From Natronospirillum operosum (GTDB lineage: Bacteria > Pseudomonadota > Gammaproteobacteria > Pseudomonadales > Natronospirillaceae), in NCBI RefSeq assembly GCF_004768465.1, contig NZ_SRMF01000001.1, forward strand, positions 782,331 through 845,508: 63,178 nucleotides of DNA, given 5' to 3'. The position numbers and the translations under genes are program-made. The notes beneath the pieces are model-generated. The model was not told the DNA's origin, did not search any database, and was given only the letters and a program-made list of their open reading frames with translations. Numbering within the stretch: the stretch's first letter is position 1; each line of letters opens with the position of its first letter. Below are positions 57,659 to 63,178 of this stretch, in pieces.

Positions 57659-60070
57659 ATGACTGACGCACCTGTTTCCTGCCCGGTACTGCCACTGCGT
57701 GATGTGGTGGTGTACCCGCATATGGTCATTCCGCTCTTTGTCGGGCGTGAACGCTCCATCAATGCCCTCAATGCTGCCATGGACACCGACAAGAAGGTGA
57801 TCCTGGTGGCCCAGAAGCACGCCTCCGAAGACGAGCCCAAGGCCGAAGATATCTTCGACTTCGGCACCCTGGCGACGGTCCTGCAACTGCTCAAGCTGCC
57901 CGACGGTACCGTCAAGGTGCTGGTGGAAGGCGTGTCCCGCATCAGCCTCAGTGATATCGACTTCGAACATGAAGACTATGTCGTCGCCTCCGGCGCACTG
58001 ATGGAAGAAGAGGACATGAGCGAGCGCGAGGAAGAAGCGCTGCTGCGGACCCTCAACAATCAGTTCGAGAAGTATGTTCAGCTCAGCAAGAAGGTGCCCA
58101 GCGAAGTCCTGACCTCACTGGAGAGCATTGACGAGCCCGGTCGCCTGATCGACACCATCGCCGCCCATATGGCGCTCAAGCTGGAAGAAAAACAGCATAT
58201 TCTCGAAATGCCGGCTATCCGCGAGCGCATTGAACATGTGCTGACGCTGCTGGAAACCGAGATCGACCTGCTACAGGTCGAGAAGCGCATTCGCGGTCGT
58301 GTCAAGAAGCAGATGGAAAAGAGCCAGCGCGAGTACTACCTGAATGAGCAGATGAAGGCCATTCAGAAAGAGCTCGGCGACATTGACGACACGCACAATG
58401 AAGCGGAAGGGCTGGAGAAGAAGATTGAAGAAGCGGGCATGCCCAAGGAGGCGCTGGACAAGGCTCAGACCGAGCTGAAGAAGCTCAAGATGATGTCTCC
58501 CATGTCGGCCGAGGCCTCCGTGGTGCGCAGCTATATCGACTGGCTGCTGTCCATTCCCTGGAAGAAGCGGACCCGTTCGACCATCGACCTGCCGAAGGCA
58601 CAGAAGATCCTGGACGAGGATCACTACGGCCTGGAAGAGGTCAAGGAGCGCATTCTCGAATTCCTGGCCGTGCAGAAGCGGGTGCGCAAGATCAAGGGCC
58701 CGATTCTGTGTCTGGTCGGCCCGCCCGGCGTGGGCAAGACATCTCTCGGGCAGTCCATTGCCCGGGCCGTCAATCGCAAGTACGTGCGCATGGCCCTGGG
58801 CGGGGTACGGGACGAAGCGGAAATCCGCGGTCACCGCCGCACCTATATCGGCTCGCTGCCCGGCAAGGTCATCCAGAAGATGTCCAAGGTCGGCGTGCGC
58901 AACCCGCTGTTCCTGCTCGACGAGATCGACAAGATGGGCATGGATCATCGCGGTGATCCGGCTTCGGCCCTGCTGGAAGTGCTGGACCCGGAGCAGAACA
59001 ACAGCTTCAACGATCATTACCTGGAGCTGGATTATGACCTGTCGGATGTCATGTTCATCTGTACCTCCAACTCCATGAACATTCCCGGCCCGTTGCTGGA
59101 CCGCATGGAGGTCATTCGTCTGCCCGGCTATACCGAGGAAGAGAAGACCAATATCGCCCGCAACTATCTGGTACCCAAGCAGCTCAGGGGCAATGGTCTG
59201 AAGGCCGATGAGCTGGATATTCCGGACGCCACGCTGACCGACGTGATCCGCCACTATACCCGGGAAGCCGGGGTGCGTGGTCTGGAACGCGAGATCGCCA
59301 AGATCTGCCGCAAGGCCGTGCGTCGTATTCTGGAAAAGAAAACGGAAGAGAAGCCGCTGGTAGTGCGGCCGGAGGATCTGGAGGATTTTCTCGGCGTCAT
59401 CAAGTTCCGCTTTGGGCGGGCTGAGGAAGACAATCAGGTTGGGCAGGTCACCGGCCTGGCCTGGACTTCGGTCGGCGGTGAGCTGCTCAACCTCGAAGCC
59501 GCGGTGACGCCCGGCAAGGGCCGGCTCAACCGTACCGGCAAGCTGGGCGACGTGATGCAGGAGTCGATTCAGACCGCCATGACGGTAGTGCGCAGCCGGG
59601 GGCAGGCACTGGGCATCCTGCCCAGTGCCTTCGAGCGCCAGGACATTCATATTCACGTACCGGAAGGGGCAACGCCCAAGGATGGCCCCAGCGCCGGTAT
59701 CGGCATGTGTATCGCTCTGGTGTCGGCTCTAAGCCGGATACCGGTGCGGGCGGACGTGGCCATGACCGGTGAGATCACCTTGCGCGGTCAGGTGCTGGCC
59801 ATTGGCGGGCTGAAGGAGAAGTTGCTGGCGGCCCACAGAGGCGGCATCAAGACAGTGATCATTCCCGAGGAGAATGAGCGGGACTTGAAGGAAGTGCCCG
59901 ACAACATCCTCGAACGTCTGGAAATAAAGCCAGTCAAGTGGATTGACGAGGTGCTCGATATAGCCCTGGATGGCACACCAAAACCGTTGACGGATGAGCA
60001 GATCGAAGCCGATCTGAAACCTGCGGCGGGCGTCTCGACCCAGGAGGACAAGCGGCCCAGTACACATTGA
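57659..60070 (+). CDS. lon: ATP-dependent protease Lon
   Basis: 803 residues (E. coli 784). N-terminal LON substrate domain (about 1-205), AAA+ module (GPPGVGKTS near 354-362, Walker [11 protein letters not shown]) and the C-terminal protease domain with catalytic S678 (DGPSAG) and K721 (GGLKEK). It degrades damaged and regulatory proteins. 78 bases after clpX; no clear own promoter seen. Confidence 0.97.
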   Translation: MTDAPVSCPVLPLRDVVVYPHMVIPLFVGRERSINALNAAMDTDKKVILVAQKHASEDEPKAEDIFDFGTLATVLQLLKLPDGTVKVLVEGVSRISLSDIDFEHEDYVVASGALMEEEDMSEREEEALLRTLNNQFEKYVQLSKKVPSEVLTSLESIDEPGRLIDTIAAHMALKLEEKQHILEMPAIRERIEHVLTLLETEIDLLQVEKRIRGRVKKQMEKSQREYYLNEQMKAIQKELGDIDDTHNEAEGLEKKIEEAGMPKEALDKAQTELKKLKMMSPMSAEASVVRSYIDWLLSIPWKKRTRSTIDLPKAQKILDEDHYGLEEVKERILEFLAVQKRVRKIKGPILCLVGPPGVGKTSLGQSIARAVNRKYVRMALGGVRDEAEIRGHRRTYIGSLPGKVIQKMSKVGVRNPLFLLDEIDKMGMDHRGDPASALLEVLDPEQNNSFNDHYLELDYDLSDVMFICTSNSMNIPGPLLDRMEVIRLPGYTEEEKTNIARNYLVPKQLRGNGLKADELDIPDATLTDVIRHYTREAGVRGLEREIAKICRKAVRRILEKKTEEKPLVVRPEDLEDFLGVIKFRFGRAEEDNQVGQVTGLAWTSVGGELLNLEAAVTPGKGRLNRTGKLGDVMQESIQTAMTVVRSRGQALGILPSAFERQDIHIHVPEGATPKDGPSAGIGMCIALVSALSRIPVRADVAMTGEITLRGQVLAIGGLKEKLLAAHRGGIKTVIIPEENERDLKEVPDNILERLEIKPVKWIDEVLDIALDGTPKPLTDEQIEADLKPAAGVSTQEDKRPSTH

Positions 60071-60148
60071 TCGAGAGCCAATTCAGGATGGCGGAAAGCC
60101 TTTTGTGATGCGGGGTCCCGAGTAAGGGCAAGAAAACCTAGGCTTTGC

Positions 60149-60178
60149 TTGACAGTGTTTTCGCTGTGCTGGTATAAA
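60149..60178 (+). promoter_or_regulatory. Strong extended -10 promoter of hupB
   Basis: TTGACA (60149-60154), 18-base spacer and TATAAA (60173-60178), with TGG before the -10 (extended -10). The start would be near 60185, giving a 5' leader of about 125 bases. Confidence 0.8.
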
Positions 60179-60240
60179 AACGCAACAGTACTCGCCGTGC
60201 AAGCATACTAAAACTCGGTCATGGATGTCCGCTCCCGCTG

Positions 60241-60260
60241 CTCCCGGAGTTTTTCGGGAG
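60241..60260 (+). other. Hairpin in the hupB leader
   Basis: CTCCCG (60241-60246) and CGGGAG (60255-60260) with an 8-base loop, in the long untranslated leader, about 50 bases before the GTG start. Function unknown. Confidence 0.4.
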
Positions 60261-60309
60261 AAGGCGCGACGGATGAAGGCCGAAACTTCCAAATAAAAAG
60301 GGGATTAGC

Positions 60310-60582
60310 GTGAACAAGTCTGAACTGATTGATGCTGTCGCTGCTTCGGCAGACATTCCTAAGGCGGCGGCAAGCCGTGCACTTGATGCCATGATCGACT
60401 CTATCTCCGGCGCACTTAAAAACGGTGACCAGGTTGTACTGGTCGGGTTTGGTACCTTCTCTGTGAAAGAGCGTTCTGCGCGTACCGGTCGTAACCCACA
60501 AACTGGTGCTCCGATCCAGATTCCGGCCTCCAAGGCGCCGAGCTTCAAGCCCGGCAAGGCCCTGAAGGATGCTGTCAACTGA
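60310..60582 (+). CDS. hupB: DNA-binding protein HU-beta
   Basis: 90 residues, standard HU length. Helical N-terminus [11 protein letters not shown], then the [20 protein letters not shown] arm with the DNA-intercalating Pro. Non-specific DNA-bending nucleoid protein. GTG start with an AGGGG site. Own strong promoter and terminator, between lon and ppiD. Confidence 0.97.
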   Translation: MNKSELIDAVAASADIPKAAASRALDAMIDSISGALKNGDQVVLVGFGTFSVKERSARTGRNPQTGAPIQIPASKAPSFKPGKALKDAVN

Positions 60583-60601
60583 TTGAACAGTGGTATTCCA
60601 G

Positions 60602-60634
60602 AATGGCGAGTGGGTACCACTCGCCATTTTTTTT
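60602..60634 (+). terminator. Rho-independent terminator of hupB
   Basis: Perfect 12-bp stem AATGGCGAGTGG (60602-60613) / CCACTCGCCATT (60617-60628) and eight T (60627-60634). Confidence 0.93.
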
Positions 60635-60707
60635 GTCTGAACAGTTTTTTGCCTGATTTTGACCCCGGTCTGTACATGCCGGGACGCTTGCTGATCGCGG
60701 AGGATCA

Positions 60708-62561
60708 ATGTTAGAGGGTATTCGTAGTGGTGCCAAAGGCCCCATGGGCAAGGTTCTGGTTGTCGTCATTTGTCTGGCGTTCGGCCTGTGGGGGGTGTCT
60801 ACCGTTGTGCCGCTGGTATTCAGTGGCGGAGCTCCGGTGACGGTAAACGGCGAGGATATCTCGGCCAATGAGATTCAGCGCCGCGTGCAGCAGGAGCGGC
60901 AGCAAATGATCCAGCAGTTTGGCGACGGCATTGACCCCTCCATGATCACGGAGGAAATGGTGCGCCCGCAGGTGATCGAGCGTCTGGTACAGCAGCGTCT
61001 GGTCGCGCAGGCGGCGCAGGATGCAGGCTTTGTCCTGACCGAGCGCTCCTTGGATCGCGTGCTGGCTCGTGAACAGGCGTTCCAGCAGCAGGGCCAGTTC
61101 AGCTCTGATGTATTCGCCCGCATTGCCGCCCAACAGGGCATGACGCCACGACAGCTGCGCGATGCCATCGGCGACAGCGAGATCACCAACCAATGGGTGA
61201 CTGGCCTGCAGCGTACCGAGTTTGTCCTGCCTTATGAAATGAGTCAGTACGGCGAGTACAGCAATCAGCAGCGGGATGTGGACTACGTCATCCTGGAGGC
61301 CGAAGATTATCTTGATCAGGTCGAGATCACCGATACCGATGTCGCCCAGTACTACGATGCCAACCAGGGTGATTACACCACGCCGGAGCGGGTGGCAGTG
61401 GACTATGTGATCTATCCGCGTGAACGTCTCGAGGCCGATGTCGAACCCTCGGAAGAGGACATCGAAGAAGCCTATGCGCGCTACCTGGCAGCAGAAGGCG
61501 GGGATGCGACGCGAGAGATCTCTCATATCCTGATCACTGCCGACGATCGCAGCGATGGTGAAGCCCGTGTCCTGGCCGAAGAATTGCGCCAGCGGGCAGA
61601 AAGCGAGGATTTTGCCGAACTGGCCGAAGCCTATTCCGATGACCCGGGCAGTGCCTCTGCCGGTGGCAATCTGGGCACTTTCCAGTCAGGTATCTTTGCA
61701 GAACCCTTCGAGCAGGCTGTTGAAGGTCTGGAAGAGCCGGGCGCACTCAGCGGCGTGGTTGAGACCGAGTTCGGTTTCCATATTATCCGCCTGGATGATA
61801 TCGAAGTGGCTGACATGCCGAGCCTGGACGAGATGCGTGACGAGCTGCGGGCAGAACTGGTCGAGCGTGAAATCGCCTCGCAGCCGGTAATCCGCGACGA
61901 GATCGCCAATATCGCCTTTGCCAGCCTGGATCTGCAGGAACTGGCAGATACCTTCGAGCTCGACATCCAGTCGTCAGACTTTTTCTCCCGTGACGGGGGC
62001 GAGGGCTTTACCGCTGAAGACGACGTGGTCAGCGCCGCATTCAGCAGTGATGTGCTGAACGAAGAGATGAACAGTGATGTGATCGCGCTGGACGACATGA
62101 GCCTGGCCGTGCTGCGCAAGCGGGACCATCAGCCACCTGAAGTCATGCCACTGGAAGATGTGGAAGACGAGATCCGTACCATGCTGCAGCGGGAAGCGGC
62201 GATCGCCCGGGCGTCTGAAGAAGCAGAGTCTCTGTACAGTACCCTGAGCGCGGGTGAAAGCCCGGATATCAGCCTGCAGAGACTGAGTGGCATTACCCGC
62301 TTCGATTCGGACCTGGCGGACAGCCTGCTGAATGAAATCTTCCGTGCTCCGGCGCCGGAAGGCGAGGGCAGCAGTGCTTTCCGGGCAGAGACAGCCAATG
62401 GCCAGTGGGCTGTGGGTCGTGTGGTCTCCGTGACCCCGGGTGAAGTTGCAGAAGACGAGGAAGAGGACGTCAGACAGTTCATGACGCAGAACCTGCGCAA
62501 TGCCGCAGTGGAATCTGTACTGACTGATCTGCGGGAGTCCGCTACCATTCGGATTCGCTGA
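60708..62561 (+). CDS. ppiD: Periplasmic folding chaperone/PPIase PpiD (SurA-N domain)
   Basis: 617 residues. One N-terminal membrane anchor (about 14-38), SurA-like chaperone domain (about 42-170), parvulin-type PPIase domain (about 265-365: REISHILIT ... FGFHIIRLDD) and a C-terminal chaperone part. It works at the Sec translocon in the periplasm. It has its own terminator and follows hupB. Confidence 0.95.
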   Translation: MLEGIRSGAKGPMGKVLVVVICLAFGLWGVSTVVPLVFSGGAPVTVNGEDISANEIQRRVQQERQQMIQQFGDGIDPSMITEEMVRPQVIERLVQQRLVAQAAQDAGFVLTERSLDRVLAREQAFQQQGQFSSDVFARIAAQQGMTPRQLRDAIGDSEITNQWVTGLQRTEFVLPYEMSQYGEYSNQQRDVDYVILEAEDYLDQVEITDTDVAQYYDANQGDYTTPERVAVDYVIYPRERLEADVEPSEEDIEEAYARYLAAEGGDATREISHILITADDRSDGEARVLAEELRQRAESEDFAELAEAYSDDPGSASAGGNLGTFQSGIFAEPFEQAVEGLEEPGALSGVVETEFGFHIIRLDDIEVADMPSLDEMRDELRAELVEREIASQPVIRDEIANIAFASLDLQELADTFELDIQSSDFFSRDGGEGFTAEDDVVSAAFSSDVLNEEMNSDVIALDDMSLAVLRKRDHQPPEVMPLEDVEDEIRTMLQREAAIARASEEAESLYSTLSAGESPDISLQRLSGITRFDSDLADSLLNEIFRAPAPEGEGSSAFRAETANGQWAVGRVVSVTPGEVAEDEEEDVRQFMTQNLRNAAVESVLTDLRESATIRIR

Positions 62562-62588
62562 TTCCGGCCGCACAGGCAGGGAGAGACA

Positions 62589-62612
62589 GGGCGGCCGAGA
62601 GCCGCCCTTTTT
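62589..62612 (+). terminator. Rho-independent terminator of ppiD
   Basis: Stem GGGCGGC (62589-62595) / GCCGCCC (62601-62607) with loop CGAGA and five T. Confidence 0.88.
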
Positions 62613-62651
62613 GTTGGTAGCCGGTACACTTGCCGGCAGGAGATGACCCCG

Positions 62652-63149
62652 ATGAAGATTCGCTTGATGGTCCTGGATGTCGATGGCGTACTGACAGACG
62701 GTCGCCTGTACTACACCGACCAGGGCGAGACCCTGAAGGCCTTTCATGTGCATGACGGCCTTGGCATCAAGGTCGCCCAGGCCAACGGTATTGATATTGC
62801 AGTGATTTCCGCCCGGGACTCGGGGCCGCTGGTGAAGCGACTGGATGACCTCGGTGTGAAGCATCGGTATCTTGGTTGCAAGGACAAACAGCAGGCCTTC
62901 AGGGAGCTGCTGCAGGCGGTACAGGTGCCGGCAGAGGAAGTGGCCTATGTCGGCGACGATGTGATTGACCTGGGCGTGATGCGCCAGGTGGGTTTCCCGA
63001 TTGCCGTGAACAATGCCCAGGGCATGGTCAAGGCCATAGCGCGGCACCGCACCCAGCTCAACGGCGGCGAAGGCGCGGTCCGCGAAGCCATCGACTTCAT
63101 TCTGCGCCAGCAGATGGGGCTGGAGAAGGCCTACCGCAACTTCATGTAG
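62652..63149 (+). CDS. kdsC: 3-deoxy-D-manno-octulosonate 8-phosphate phosphatase KdsC
   Basis: 165 residues. HAD hydrolase: motif I DVDGVLTDG with the nucleophile Asp, motif II SARDS, motif III K (CKDKQ), motif IV GDDVID. It gives Kdo for lipopolysaccharide. Start at the ATG with AGGAG nine bases upstream; the ATG at 62643 abuts the AGGAG. Usually next to kdsD and lptC, which would lie outside the window. Nothing further is seen in the last 29 bases. Confidence 0.94.
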   Translation: MKIRLMVLDVDGVLTDGRLYYTDQGETLKAFHVHDGLGIKVAQANGIDIAVISARDSGPLVKRLDDLGVKHRYLGCKDKQQAFRELLQAVQVPAEEVAYVGDDVIDLGVMRQVGFPIAVNNAQGMVKAIARHRTQLNGGEGAVREAIDFILRQQMGLEKAYRNFM

Positions 63150-63178
63150 CGGGCCCCTGATGAAGGGCGGCTGACGCC

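Overview
The window is a gene-dense chromosomal segment (about 60% GC by eye) from a gammaproteobacterium. The evidence is the gene content and order: pheS-pheT-ihfA-merR-tRNA-Pro, tig-clpP-clpX-lon-hupB-ppiD after a Pro-Arg-His-Leu tRNA cluster, ffs-dnaX-ybaB-recR, rnd-ycgL-ycgN, an AcnB-type aconitase, MiaE, LpxH and KdsC. The two-subunit pyrB-pyrI aspartate transcarbamoylase argues against a Pseudomonas, while several genes (FabH2-like synthase, HrpA, CheC-like and GGDEF proteins) resemble those of marine relatives (Oceanospirillales/Alteromonadales-like). I cannot name the genus. No prophage, insertion sequence, CRISPR array or defence island is visible.

Layout. 1-245: a tandem array of REP-like palindromes in alternating orientation. 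253-3147: pyrI/pyrB, a secreted helix-hairpin-helix protein and cysQ. 3204-7593: pheST-ihfA-merR and tRNA-Pro(GGG). 7838-10259: a small Cys-rich orphan, then a three-gene operon of response regulator, CheC-like phosphatase and PAS-GGDEF cyclase. 10392-15893: acnB, queE and a GGDEF-EAL protein. 16016-24457: a ten-gene minus-strand operon joining a DUF523/DUF1722 protein, a photolyase, a SnoaL-like protein, an SDR, an amine-oxidase-like flavoprotein, DUF1365, a cyclopropane-fatty-acid-synthase-like methyltransferase, DUF2878 and two uncharacterised proteins. This resembles light/singlet-oxygen-responsive membrane-lipid modification operons.

24549-33150: the 4.5S SRP RNA gene and dnaX, then a tightly packed run ybaB-recR-rnd-ycgL-ycgN-two membrane proteins-vWA protein. 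33309-40665: fadD, hrpA (apparently leaderless), a FabH2-type ketoacyl synthase and a rhodanese-like lipoprotein without the catalytic Cys. 40688-49775: K+/H+ antiporter nhaP2 and a cytochrome c oxidase operon (coxB with two fused cytochrome c domains, coxA, two subunit III-like genes, subunit IV, SCO), followed by a TlpA-like thioredoxin and a CxxxC membrane protein.

49804-53363: CBS protein, miaE, lpxH, ppiB, folD. 53504-63149: tRNA cluster, tig, clpP, clpX, lon, hupB, ppiD and kdsC, with well-formed promoters and terminators. Most of the window is housekeeping. The parts that deserve attention are the REP array, the photolyase-lipid operon, the response regulator/CheC/GGDEF operon, the three-TM winged-helix plus vWA pair, the hrpA start region and the unusual oxidase.
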